Assembly: GCA_025356445.1 (NCBI GenBank)
Contig: JANXSZ010000009.1
Location: 62,001 to 126,000 of the forward strand
Direction: 5' to 3'
Length of the DNA stretch: 64,000 nt
Source of the DNA: Betaproteobacteria bacterium
GTDB lineage: Bacteria; Pseudomonadota; Gammaproteobacteria; Burkholderiales; Burkholderiaceae_C
Shown piece after piece: positions 1-8,192 of the stretch. Every line of letters starts with the position of its first letter. Within the stretch, counting starts at the first letter, position 1. The notes below the pieces were generated by a model that was not told where the DNA came from, ran no database searches, and saw only the letters and a list, made by a program, of their open reading frames with translations. The translations under genes and the position numbers were made by a program.

Positions 1-1
1 G

Positions 2-625
2 GCGCATGAGTCGCCCCAGTTGGCTCGTGACACCAAGCCTCACCAAGACATTTATGCCACGGTAAACCGCCCCTGCTTTGGCGAAGTGCTCAGTGGCGAC
101 CGCCCGATTGTGCTGGTGCTGCCTACCGGTGTGCTGATCGGTATGGTTGACGTGCTGGGCCACGGCCCTGAGGCGCATCAACTGGCGCTGCACTGCGAGC
201 GCTTGCTGATGGCGCAGGCCTCTGGTGCGGTGGAGGATTTGCTCTACGCTCTGCACCGTGACATCAAAGGCAGCCGGGGTGCTGCCATCAGCTTGGCCTG
301 GATTTCGTCCAACAGACCGCAGCAGGTGACGGTGGTCGGGGTGGGCAATACCCTGCTTTATGCCCTGCAAGACAAGGTCACGCCCATCAGCGCGCAGCCT
401 GGCACGCTGGGGGGCAATATGCCCCGGTTGCGGCCCATGGTGCTGCCGCTTGAGGCGGGGGATGTGCTGCTGCTGACCACGGACGGTATGTCGGAGCGGG
501 TGGACAGCCGGCAGCTGTTGTCGCTGAAAAACTGGCCCCTCAGGCGCATTGCCAACGAGGTGTTGCGGGTGTACGGCAAAGTCCATGATGACGCCGCTTG
601 TGCGGTGCTGCGCCATGGCCCTTGA
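2..625 (+). CDS. SpoIIE/RsbX-type PP2C serine phosphatase (5' end uncertain)
   Basis: This is a small PP2C-like phosphatase of the RsbX/SpoIIE type, a family that dephosphorylates STAS-domain proteins in partner-switching (stressosome-like) modules. Visible motifs are an N-terminal GEVLSGD metal-site segment, VDVLGHGPEA (the conserved D-x-GHG) and LTTDGMSERVD near the C-terminus. The frame is open from base 2. A TTG at 20 is a possible start, but the gene may begin before the window. It overlaps the downstream kinase start by 11 nt, implying translational coupling. RsbR/S/T-like genes would be expected just upstream; that is inference. Confidence 0.75.
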   Translation, partial: AHESPQLARDTKPHQDIYATVNRPCFGEVLSGDRPIVLVLPTGVLIGMVDVLGHGPEAHQLALHCERLLMAQASGAVEDLLYALHRDIKGSRGAAISLAWISSNRPQQVTVVGVGNTLLYALQDKVTPISAQPGTLGGNMPRLRPMVLPLEAGDVLLLTTDGMSERVDSRQLLSLKNWPLRRIANEVLRVYGKVHDDAACAVLRHGP

Positions 626-3329
626 GCAACTGGGCACCCTGGAACTGGTGGACACCGCCCATATCCACCAGGCCTGCGCCAAAATGCGAACAATGCTGCA
701 CACCTGCGCTGTGGCCGCTGACCGCATGGACTATCTGCTGAGCGGCTTTACCACCCTGTGCCGTGGCTTGCAAGCCGCTGGTGCGCGGCGCATGGACATT
801 TTGCTGGGGCCCCAAGCCCTGCGGCTGCAAGCCACCTGTGCAACGTGCCCCCATTTGCCCAGCGCGGCTGTCTTTTTTGCGCTGCGGTCGGGGGAATCGG
901 TGCATGTGGTGGTGGATGTGGCGCTGGCTACCTCGCCGCAGCATGCCGTGGCGCATTTGCGTGAGGTGCTGAGCGTCAAAACCCGCGAGCAGCTGATCGT
1001 TGAGCTGGAGCAGCACAAAGCCAACCTGGAGCGCGATGTGGCAGAACGCACCGCCGCCATGGTGCAGCGTGAGGGGCAAATCCGCGACATGCTGGAGCAA
1101 AGCCCGGTGGCTTTGCGGGTGTCGGTGTTGAAAGACCGTGGCTTGTTGTTTGTGAACCAGGCCTGTGCCGACTTGTTTCAGCAGCCTAAAACCAACCTTG
1201 CCGAGCTGAGTACCTGGACGACCTACGACAACCCGGACGACGACCTCTACATTGGTGAAGTGCTGCGGCGTGGCGAAAACATCCTGAACCTGCCGTTGGC
1301 TATCCGCACCAAGAACAACACCGTGCTGCAGGTGATGGCCTCGTTCATCCACATCACATACGACAACTCGCCTTGCGTGATCGCCTGGTTTTTTGACGTG
1401 ACTGAACTCAGGCGCGCCAAGGAGCTGGCCGAAGAGGTCACCCGCATGCGTACGGATTTCCTGGCCAACATGAGCCATGAGATACGCACCCCCATGAACG
1501 CCATCATCGGTATAGGCCATTTGGTGCTTAAAACGGCACTCACGCCCCAGCAAACCAATTACCTGCAAAAAATCACCAGCGCTTCGCAGTCGCTGCTGCG
1601 CATCATCAACGACATTCTGGATTTCGCCAAAATTGACGCCGGCAAGATGACACTGGAAGCGGCCCCTTTCCCGCTGCGGGGCATGCTGACCGAGGTGTTC
1701 GATCTGGTGGGTGAGCGGGCGAAAGAAAAGGCCTTGAGCCTGGATATGGATGTACCCCGCAGCATGCCCATGCATTTTGTGGGGGACGCTTTCCGCCTTA
1801 GCCAGGTGCTGGTGAACCTGTTGAGCAACGCCATCAAATTTACAGCAACCGGCGAGGTGGTGCTGACGGTGCGGCAGGGACGGGTGGCTGATAACGCACG
1901 CACAGAGCTGTTGTTTTTCGTTCGGGATACCGGTATTGGCATGTCGCCTGACCAGCTGCGCAAAATTTTCCAGCCTTTCAGCCAGGCCGACAGCTCCACC
2001 ACCCGCCAGTTTGGTGGCACCGGCTTGGGCTTGGTGATTGCACACCAGCTGGTGACGCAGATGGAAGGCGTACTGCAGGTTGAAAGCACGTTGGGGCAGG
2101 GCTCGGTGTTCCACTTCAGTGTTTGGCTGGGTGAAGGCACGGCCCTTGCCGAACCTTTGGTGCTGGACATGGCCACACAGCACGATGCTGGTGGTGCTCA
2201 CCGTGCCGATCTTGCCGGTTTGCACCTGCTGCTGATTGAAGACAACCTGATGAACCAGGAGGTGGCGTTGGCCCTGTTGACCAATGTGGGCATCACCGCC
2301 GCCGTGGCCAACCACGGGCAAGAAGCCTTGAGCATGTTGGCGGCCGAGTCGTTTGATGGCATTTTGTCGGATATCCAGATGCCCATCATGGATGGCTACC
2401 AAACGGCCCGCGCCATTCGCCAGCAGCCTCAATTCAAAGACACCATCATCATCGCGCTGACCGCCAATGCCATGCCAAACGATCTGGCGCGTTGCACGGC
2501 GGCAGGTATGAACGACCATGTGGCCAAGCCGATCAACGTGGACAAGCTGTATGCCACCCTCAACCAATGGCTGGGTGCCAGGGCGCAAGAAAAGCGGGCT
2601 GGGGCGCTCGTTTGCGCCCCTTCACCGTCCACCCGACACCTTGCGCAAGAGACCACGCAACCGGTCACGTTACAGACCGCCGTAGTCAGCATTGCACCAC
2701 CACTGCCACCGCCACCGTCCAACGATTTGCCCCAGCTCACAGGGGTGGACGTGCTGCGTGGCCTGAGCCATGTGGCGGGTAATGCCTGGCTCTACCTGAA
2801 GTTGCTGAAGAGCTTCTTAGACCATGAACACGATTTTCCTGAGCGCTTTACGGTGCTGGCCCAGGCCTCAGATTGGGCTGGAGCGCAGCGCGCAGCCCAC
2901 ACGCTCAAAGGCTTGGCTGGCACTTTGGGTGCCCTCGCGCTGCAAGCCGTTGCCGCCCGGCTTGAGGCCCAAAGTAACCCTGATCAGGCGATGGATGCCA
3001 TCAACACCCTGGCTGAATTAACGCCTTTATTGCGCGCACTGACCCTCAACATTGCAACTGCCCTGGCGACACCCCCTGCAAAAGACCCCGAGCACACGCA
3101 TTTTTCTGGTGTCAACATGCTCACCTCGCAGCACCTCACAACTTTGCGTGGTTTGCTGGAAGACAGCGACGCAGAAGTGCTCGATGTTCTGGAGGCTATG
3201 AATTTCAGCCAGACCAGCGCAGTGACACAGCGTCTGTTTGCCACACTGTCTGCGTACGTACAGGCGTTTGAGTTTCAAGAAGCACTTGCCGTGCTGGCGC
3301 TGATAGAAGGCATGCTGCCCGCTGGATGA
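615..3329 (+). CDS. Hybrid sensor histidine kinase with PAS, HisKA, HATPase, receiver and Hpt domains
   Basis: 904-aa multidomain kinase. In order: an uncharacterised N-terminal region (1-130), a coiled-coil stretch (about 130-160), a PAS-like domain (about 165-270), HisKA with SHEIRTPMN (phospho-acceptor His288), an HATPase_c domain with GTGLGL, a receiver with DIQMPIMDG (phospho-acceptor Asp586), and a C-terminal Hpt with AAHTLKG (His762). It therefore holds a full His-Asp-His relay but no output domain. The ATG at 615 is preferred over an upstream ATG at 549 because 549 lies deep inside the phosphatase gene. No transmembrane segment is evident, so it is probably cytosolic and tied to the phosphatase partner-switch. 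The final His-to-Asp target lies outside this gene. Confidence 0.9.
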   Translation: MALEQLGTLELVDTAHIHQACAKMRTMLHTCAVAADRMDYLLSGFTTLCRGLQAAGARRMDILLGPQALRLQATCATCPHLPSAAVFFALRSGESVHVVVDVALATSPQHAVAHLREVLSVKTREQLIVELEQHKANLERDVAERTAAMVQREGQIRDMLEQSPVALRVSVLKDRGLLFVNQACADLFQQPKTNLAELSTWTTYDNPDDDLYIGEVLRRGENILNLPLAIRTKNNTVLQVMASFIHITYDNSPCVIAWFFDVTELRRAKELAEEVTRMRTDFLANMSHEIRTPMNAIIGIGHLVLKTALTPQQTNYLQKITSASQSLLRIINDILDFAKIDAGKMTLEAAPFPLRGMLTEVFDLVGERAKEKALSLDMDVPRSMPMHFVGDAFRLSQVLVNLLSNAIKFTATGEVVLTVRQGRVADNARTELLFFVRDTGIGMSPDQLRKIFQPFSQADSSTTRQFGGTGLGLVIAHQLVTQMEGVLQVESTLGQGSVFHFSVWLGEGTALAEPLVLDMATQHDAGGAHRADLAGLHLLLIEDNLMNQEVALALLTNVGITAAVANHGQEALSMLAAESFDGILSDIQMPIMDGYQTARAIRQQPQFKDTIIIALTANAMPNDLARCTAAGMNDHVAKPINVDKLYATLNQWLGARAQEKRAGALVCAPSPSTRHLAQETTQPVTLQTAVVSIAPPLPPPPSNDLPQLTGVDVLRGLSHVAGNAWLYLKLLKSFLDHEHDFPERFTVLAQASDWAGAQRAAHTLKGLAGTLGALALQAVAARLEAQSNPDQAMDAINTLAELTPLLRALTLNIATALATPPAKDPEHTHFSGVNMLTSQHLTTLRGLLEDSDAEVLDVLEAMNFSQTSAVTQRLFATLSAYVQAFEFQEALAVLALIEGMLPAG

Positions 3330-3349
3330 GCAGGCACGCACGGCTGCGG

Positions 3350-3363
3350 GATAATCCCCTGCA
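3350..3363 (+). promoter_or_regulatory. Putative -10 box directly before rodA (possible leaderless start)
   Basis: GATAAT at 3350-3355 is followed by 7 nt and then the rodA ATG. No Shine-Dalgarno fits between them. If this is the -10 element, transcription would begin at or next to the start codon. The -35 region is poor. Confidence 0.4.
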
Positions 3364-4517
3364 TGGCTTTTGTATTTGAGAAACCCTCGCTGTTTCAGCG
3401 AATCGCCCCCTTGTTTCAGGGCTTTGATGGGCCGCTGGCCTTTGCGGTGTTCCTGCTCGGGTGTGCTGGTCTGCTGACCATGTATTCCTCCGGGTACGAC
3501 CACGGTGCCCGCTTTGTGGATCATGGCCGCAACATGCTGATTGCCGGCACCATTTTGTTTCTTGTCGCGCAAATCCCCCCGCAGCGCCTGATGTCCCTGG
3601 CTGTGCCACTGTATGTGCTGGGGGTGACGTTGCTGGTGGCTGTGGCAGTGTTTGGCGTCACCAAAAAGGGGGCCCGCCGCTGGCTGAATTTGGGCGTCAC
3701 GATCCAGCCCAGTGAAATCCTCAAAATTGCCATGCCTTTGATGCTGGCCTGGTGGTTTCAAAAGCGTGAAGGCCTGCTGCGTCCGCTGGACTTCGCTGTG
3801 GCGCTGGTGCTGCTGGCGGTACCTGTGGGCCTGATCGTCAAGCAGCCGGACTTGGGCACTGGCATTCTGGTGCTGTCGGCAGGGCTTTCGGTGATCTTCT
3901 TTGCCGGCTTGAGCTGGAAGCTGATCTTGCCGCCCTTGCTGATTGGCCTGTGCGGCATGGCCGCTATTGTGTGGTTTGAGCCTGAACTGTGCGCTGATGG
4001 TTTTCGCTGGCCCGTGCTGCACGATTACCAGCAGCAGCGCATTTGCACCTTGCTGGACCCCTCGCGCGACCCCTTGGGCAAGGGTTTCCACATCATTCAG
4101 GGCATGATCGCCATTGGCTCGGGTGGCACCTGGGGCAAGGGCTTTATGCAGGGCACGCAAACGCACCTGGAGTTCATCCCCGAGCGCACCACCGATTTCA
4201 TCTTTGCCGCGTTTTCTGAGGAGTACGGTTTGGTGGGTAACCTGCTGCTGATTGCGGGCTTCATCTTCTTGCTGGTACGCGGCCTGATGATCGCGCTTTA
4301 CGCCTCCACGCTGTTCACCCGCTTGCTGGCGGGTAGCGTGTCGCTGATTTTCTTCACCTATGCTTTCGTCAACATGGGCATGGTCAGTGGCATCTTGCCT
4401 GTGGTGGGTGTACCCTTGCCCTTTATCAGCTACGGCGGCACCGCGATGGTGACGCTGGGGCTGGGGATTGGGATTTTGATGTCCATTGCGAAATCGAAAA
4501 GACTGGTTCAGTCCTGA
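3363..4517 (+). CDS. rodA: Rod-shape-determining SEDS glycosyltransferase RodA
   Basis: 384-aa polytopic membrane protein of the SEDS family, which polymerises lipid II into peptidoglycan during cell elongation together with PBP2. Diagnostic segments are QPSEILKIAMP, the extracytoplasmic TTDFIFAAFSEEYG containing the conserved catalytic-loop Asp, and the C-terminal FISYGGTAMVTLGLGIG. Length matches the family (about 370-400 aa). It starts 33 nt after the kinase gene but has its own -10-like box. mrdA (PBP2) is not visible downstream, so it would have to lie elsewhere. Confidence 0.95.
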   Translation: MAFVFEKPSLFQRIAPLFQGFDGPLAFAVFLLGCAGLLTMYSSGYDHGARFVDHGRNMLIAGTILFLVAQIPPQRLMSLAVPLYVLGVTLLVAVAVFGVTKKGARRWLNLGVTIQPSEILKIAMPLMLAWWFQKREGLLRPLDFAVALVLLAVPVGLIVKQPDLGTGILVLSAGLSVIFFAGLSWKLILPPLLIGLCGMAAIVWFEPELCADGFRWPVLHDYQQQRICTLLDPSRDPLGKGFHIIQGMIAIGSGGTWGKGFMQGTQTHLEFIPERTTDFIFAAFSEEYGLVGNLLLIAGFIFLLVRGLMIALYASTLFTRLLAGSVSLIFFTYAFVNMGMVSGILPVVGVPLPFISYGGTAMVTLGLGIGILMSIAKSKRLVQS

Positions 4518-4544
4518 TCGCCCCCCTCTTTCGACCGTCTTACC

Positions 4545-4557
4545 TACAATTCCATCA
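4545..4557 (+). promoter_or_regulatory. Putative -10 box directly before tldD (possible leaderless start)
   Basis: TACAAT at 4545-4550 sits 6 nt before the tldD ATG at 4557, with no Shine-Dalgarno. This spacing predicts a transcript beginning at or next to the AUG. Confidence 0.4.
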
Positions 4558-6017
4558 TGATTTCACGCGAACCCACCCTCGAACGTCTGGCTATTGCCCA
4601 AGGCCTGTTGCTGCAACCTTTTGGCCTCGATGAGTCGCACCTGACCCGTGCACTGGCCGAGATCACCGCCCACAAGGTGGACGATGCTGATCTTTACTTT
4701 CAATACACCCGCAGCGAAGGTTGGAGTCTCGAGGAAGGCATCGTTAAAACCGGCTCCTTCAGCATCGACCAAGGCGTGGGCGTGCGGGCCGTCAGCGGTG
4801 AAAAAACCGCGTTCGCTTACTCCGACGACATCTCCGAGGCTTCGTTGCTCGATGCGGCACGCACAGTGCGCACCATTTCGGCTGCAGCGCAGAACAGAAA
4901 AGCGAAGGTAGCTACTCAAAAGATAGCAAAAAGCCGCTCGCTCTACAGTGGCCTTGATCCTATCGCCTCGATGGACAGCACTGCCAAAGTCGAGCTGTTG
5001 GGCCGCGTCGAAAAACTCGCCCGCGCCAAAGACCCCCGCATCATGCAAGTGATGGCCAGTTTGGCCAGCGAGTACGACGTGGTGATGGTTGCCCGCATGG
5101 ACGGCACCCTGGCCGCCGATGTGCGCCCGCTGGTGCGCCTGTCCGTCACGGTGATGGCCGAGCAAAATGGTCGCCGCGAAACCGGCTCCGGTGGCGGCGG
5201 TGGCCGTTTTGGCTTCGCCTACTTTGACGACGCCAAGATCGAAGAGTACGTGAGTGACGCTGTGAACGCTGCTTTGACCAACCTGGAAGCTCGCCCCGCC
5301 CCCGCAGGCGAGATGACCGTGGTGCTGGGCTCGGGCTGGCCCGGTATCTTGCTGCACGAAGCCATTGGTCACGGCCTGGAAGGGGACTTCAACCGCAAAG
5401 GCTCCAGCGCCTTCGCAGGCCGCATCGGCCAACGCGTCGCCGCCAAGGGCGTGACGGTGCTGGATGACGGCACCATCAGCGACCGCCGGGGTTCCCTCAA
5501 TGTGGACGACGAAGGCCATGTCAGCCAGCGTAACGTGCTGATCGAAGACGGCATCCTGAAAAGCTACATCCAGGACGCCATGAACGCCCGCCTGATGGGT
5601 GTCAAGCCCACCGGCAATGGCCGTCGCGAAAGCTACGCTCACGTTCCTATGCCACGCATGACCAACACCTACATGCTGGGCGGCGACAAAGACCCGCAAG
5701 AAGTCATCGCCAGCATCAAAAAAGGCCTATACGCCAGCAATTTTGGTGGCGGTCAAGTGGACATTACTTCTGGCAAGTTTGTCTTCTCGGCGAGCGAAGC
5801 GTTTTGGGTGGAAAACGGCAAGATCCAGTACCCTGTCAAAGGCGCCACGATTGTGGGCAGCGGCCCTGAATGCCTGAAGAAAGTCAGCCTCATCGGCAAT
5901 GACATGAAGCTTGACCCCGGTGTCGGTACCTGCGGCAAAGAAGGCCAGAGCGTGCCCGTGGGCGTGGGGCAGCCTACGCTGCGGATTGATGGATTGACCG
6001 TGGGCGGGACGGCTTAG
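4557..6017 (+). CDS. tldD: Metalloprotease TldD
   Basis: 486 aa, matching TldD of the TldD/TldE (PmbA) protease, which trims modified peptides and degrades unfolded peptides. The zinc site HEAIGHG (His267, His272) is intact within GILLHEAIGHGLEGD. The C-terminal VGVGQPTLRIDGLTVGG is typical. Residues about 113-130, between the N-terminal domain and RSLYSGLDPI, contain a segment coded by an AT-rich 17-mer repeat (4911-4927) in a variable loop. No pmbA/tldE is adjacent. Confidence 0.95.
   Translation: MISREPTLERLAIAQGLLLQPFGLDESHLTRALAEITAHKVDDADLYFQYTRSEGWSLEEGIVKTGSFSIDQGVGVRAVSGEKTAFAYSDDISEASLLDAARTVRTISAAAQNRKAKVATQKIAKSRSLYSGLDPIASMDSTAKVELLGRVEKLARAKDPRIMQVMASLASEYDVVMVARMDGTLAADVRPLVRLSVTVMAEQNGRRETGSGGGGGRFGFAYFDDAKIEEYVSDAVNAALTNLEARPAPAGEMTVVLGSGWPGILLHEAIGHGLEGDFNRKGSSAFAGRIGQRVAAKGVTVLDDGTISDRRGSLNVDDEGHVSQRNVLIEDGILKSYIQDAMNARLMGVKPTGNGRRESYAHVPMPRMTNTYMLGGDKDPQEVIASIKKGLYASNFGGGQVDITSGKFVFSASEAFWVENGKIQYPVKGATIVGSGPECLKKVSLIGNDMKLDPGVGTCGKEGQSVPVGVGQPTLRIDGLTVGGTA
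4911..4927. repeat. 17-mer dispersed repeat copy in tldD
   Basis: GCTACTCAAAAGATAGC: exact GCTA-N9-TAGC ends, AT-rich centre, in frame within tldD. Confidence 0.5.
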
Positions 6018-6061
6018 GCCTCTTCTCAATCACTTGGTTTACCCAGGTGCTCAGGCGCCTG

Positions 6062-6070
6062 TGCTACATT
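6062..6070 (+). promoter_or_regulatory. Putative extended -10 promoter of the aroG leader
   Basis: TGCTACATT matches an extended -10 (TGn-TAnnnT). It places transcription start near 6076-6078, next to the leader-peptide ATG at 6079. No convincing -35 is present, which is common for extended -10 promoters. Confidence 0.4.
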
Positions 6071-6078
6071 TCACAACT

Positions 6079-6150
6079 ATGCAGCTTCGCAAATTTGCCT
6101 ATTTTTACTTTTGGTTCTCAGTCCCCGGCGGACGAGAGGCGCAACTGTAG
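6079..6150 (+). CDS. Putative aromatic-rich leader peptide upstream of aroG
   Basis: This 23-codon ORF begins MQLRKFAYFYFWFS and ends GREAQL then TAG. Seven of the eight residues at positions 6-13 are aromatic (Phe4, Tyr2, Trp1; only Ala7 is not). It ends 18 nt before a strong intrinsic terminator that lies just upstream of the DAHP synthase gene. This is the architecture of ribosome-mediated attenuation: ribosomes stalled at scarce Phe/Tyr/Trp codons would favour readthrough into aroG. There is no Shine-Dalgarno, but the start lies 8 nt after a -10-like box, so it may be translated from a leaderless end. Confidence 0.75.
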   Translation: MQLRKFAYFYFWFSVPGGREAQL

Positions 6151-6168
6151 ACCTGCACACCTCACGAC

Positions 6169-6205
6169 AACCGCCAGAGTTTCACAACTCAGGCGGTTTT
6201 TTTTT
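6169..6205 (+). terminator. Intrinsic terminator / attenuator before aroG
   Basis: Arms AACCGCCAGAGTT (6169-6181) and AACTCAGGCGGTT (6186-6198) form a 13-bp stem with one mismatch around a TCAC loop, followed by nine Ts. The 5' arm CCGCC (6171-6175) can alternatively pair with GGCGG at 6127-6131 inside the leader ORF, a weak candidate antiterminator. The aroG start codon is 49 nt downstream. Confidence 0.85.
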
Positions 6206-6253
6206 GCCCCTTGTATTTTGTTGATTTTTTGATTTCACCTTGAGGAAACCACG

Positions 6254-7399
6254 ATGACCGCCTTGAAACAAGCCCCCGCCAGTTCCACCGATGCCGACAC
6301 CTGGTATCCACCCGGCACGCAACCCATCGACCGCACCAGCCAGACCGACGACGAGCGTATCAAGGACATCACCGTGTTGCCCCCTCCAGAACATCTCATC
6401 CGCTTCTTCCCCATCCGGGGCACCGCCACCGAGCAGCTGATTGACGGCACGCGCAAGCGCATCCACAACATCATGACGGGCAAGGACGACCGCTTGCTGG
6501 TGGTGATTGGCCCTTGCTCCATCCATGACCCGGCTGCCGCCATTGACTACGCCCGCCGCCTGAAGCCGCTGCGCGAGCAGTACGCCGACACGCTGGAAAT
6601 CGTGATGCGCGTGTACTTCGAGAAGCCCCGCACCACGGTGGGTTGGAAGGGTCTCATCAACGACCCGTACCTCGACGAGAGCTGCCGCATCGACGAAGGT
6701 CTGCGCATTGCCCGCCAGTTGCTGATCGAGATCAACCGCATTGGCTTGCCCGCAGGCAGCGAGTTCCTGGACGTGATCTCGCCCCAGTACATCGGCGATT
6801 TGATCTCCTGGGGCGCTATCGGTGCGCGTACCACCGAAAGCCAGGTTCACCGCGAACTGGCCTCGGGCTTGTCAGCCCCTATTGGCTTCAAAAACGGCAC
6901 CGATGGCAACATCAAAATCGCGACCGACGCCATCCAGGCTGCAGCGGGTGGGCACCACTTTTTGTCGATCCATAAAAACGGCCAGGTCGCCATCGTGCAA
7001 ACCAACGGCAACAAAGACTGCCACGTCATCCTGCGTGGTGGCAAAGCACCGAACTACGACGCCGTCAGCGTGGCTGCCGCCTGCAAAGACTTGGTTGCCG
7101 CCAAATTGCCCGCATCATTGATGGTCGATTGCAGCCATGCCAACAGCAGCAAGCAGCACCAAAAGCAAATTGAAGTGGCGGGTGATATTGCCGCGCAGAT
7201 TGCCGGCGGCTCGCACAGCATCTTTGGCGTGATGATTGAAAGCCACATCAATGCCGGGGCACAGAAATTCACACCCGGCAAAGACGACGTCAGCAAGCTG
7301 ACCTACGGCACCAGCATCACCGATGCCTGCATTGGTTGGGATGATTCTGTGGCGACGCTGGGTGTGTTGGCGCAGGCGGTGAAGACGCGGCGCGGTTAA
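6254..7399 (+). CDS. aroG: 3-deoxy-7-phosphoheptulonate (DAHP) synthase, class I, AroG-like
   Basis: 381-aa enzyme that condenses phosphoenolpyruvate and erythrose 4-phosphate, the first step of the shikimate pathway. The sequence follows E. coli AroG closely from memory: DDRLLVVIGPCSIHD, RVYFEKPRTTVGWKGLINDP, GAIGARTTESQVHRELASGL, DCSHANSSKQ and a terminal VKTRRG. A Shine-Dalgarno (TGAGGA) precedes the ATG. Regulation appears to be by the leader peptide and terminator immediately upstream. Which aromatic amino acid inhibits the enzyme cannot be told from sequence by eye. Confidence 0.95.
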   Translation: MTALKQAPASSTDADTWYPPGTQPIDRTSQTDDERIKDITVLPPPEHLIRFFPIRGTATEQLIDGTRKRIHNIMTGKDDRLLVVIGPCSIHDPAAAIDYARRLKPLREQYADTLEIVMRVYFEKPRTTVGWKGLINDPYLDESCRIDEGLRIARQLLIEINRIGLPAGSEFLDVISPQYIGDLISWGAIGARTTESQVHRELASGLSAPIGFKNGTDGNIKIATDAIQAAAGGHHFLSIHKNGQVAIVQTNGNKDCHVILRGGKAPNYDAVSVAAACKDLVAAKLPASLMVDCSHANSSKQHQKQIEVAGDIAAQIAGGSHSIFGVMIESHINAGAQKFTPGKDDVSKLTYGTSITDACIGWDDSVATLGVLAQAVKTRRG

Positions 7400-7412
7400 T
7401 TCACCAGCTCAC

Positions 7413-8192
7413 CTACCGCCCGATAGCAAACACTGCTGGTGTCGAATTGTTCGGCGCACCAGCGGCGTTGAGGTTCTGTTTCCACGCTTTCACGCCTTGG
7501 CTACAGGTGGCCGCCGTTGCCAACGTCAACCCGCTGCTGACCGCCAGCCGCGTGTTGGCTTGCAGCGTCTGCACCAGCGCTTGCAGCAGTTGGGCATTGC
7601 GGTAGGGTGTTTCGATGAACAACTGCGCTTGGCCAGTTTTCAGCGCCAGGGACTCCAGCTCGCGGATGCGTGCGGTTCGGGCGTCTCCTTCTTGCGGCAG
7701 GTAGCCGACAAAGGCAAAGTTTTGACCGTTCAAGCCGCTTGCCGCCAAGGCCAGCAGCAGCGACACCGGCCCGACCAGTGGCACCACCGTCAGCCCCAGT
7801 TCGTGGGCGGCCCGCACCACAGACGAACCTGGGTCTGCCACGGCAGGCATTCCCGCCTCGCTGACCAGCCCGATGTCATGCCCACCGTTCGTCGCCAGTG
7901 CAGCTGCCAGCAGCGGCTTGGCGTCAAAGCTGTGGGGTTGGTGGTCGCCCTTCTTGTGGACTTCACGCGGCAATTCCTGAATGTGTAGCGCCTGTAGCTC
8001 ACTGGACAAGGGCTGCAAGGCATTAACACGCTTTAAATAAGCCCGTGTGGTTTTGGCGTTTTCGCACACCCAGTGCTGCAAACGTGCCGCAACGACCAGC
8101 GTGCCACGGGGGATCACATCGTCCAGCGGGGCCTGTGTGTTGCAGCCGAAATCCAAGGGCGCGGGGACGAGATAGAGGCGACCGTTACCCAT
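7413..8192 (-). CDS. RsmI-like SAM-dependent methyltransferase (tetrapyrrole methylase fold)
   Basis: 259-aa protein of the RsmI-related methylase group. Typical elements are an N-terminal LYLVPAPL, GHDIGLVSEAGMPAVADPGSSVV (the SAM-site region), VVPLVGPVSLLLALAASG and NFAFVGYLP. RsmI 2'-O-methylates C1402 of 16S rRNA. This protein is a shorter, divergent relative, so the RNA substrate is inferred only. The ATG at 8192 overlaps the maf stop (ATGA), indicating a maf-methylase operon; a longer frame reaching 8285 lies inside maf and was not used. Its 3' end converges on aroG. Confidence 0.8.
   Translation of the reverse strand: MGNGRLYLVPAPLDFGCNTQAPLDDVIPRGTLVVAARLQHWVCENAKTTRAYLKRVNALQPLSSELQALHIQELPREVHKKGDHQPHSFDAKPLLAAALATNGGHDIGLVSEAGMPAVADPGSSVVRAAHELGLTVVPLVGPVSLLLALAASGLNGQNFAFVGYLPQEGDARTARIRELESLALKTGQAQLFIETPYRNAQLLQALVQTLQANTRLAVSSGLTLATAATCSQGVKAWKQNLNAAGAPNNSTPAVFAIGR

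Noticed and set aside
540-2588. 682-codon open frame on the minus strand opposite the histidine kinase
   Set aside because: Its His/Gln/Gly-rich composition is the complement of high-GC codon use. The plus strand holds recognisable kinase domains throughout.
4563-5699. 378-codon minus-strand frame opposite tldD
   Set aside because: Composition typical of an antisense shadow; TldD is complete on the plus strand.
6050-6057. CTCAGGCG, identical to part of the terminator 3' arm, as an antiterminator partner
   Set aside because: The likely transcription start is near 6077, so this copy would not be in the RNA.
6169-6205. Hairpin as a simple tldD terminator
   Set aside because: It lies about 150 nt after the tldD stop but only 49 nt before aroG and follows an aromatic leader ORF, so an attenuator explains it better. 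It may still also end tldD transcripts.
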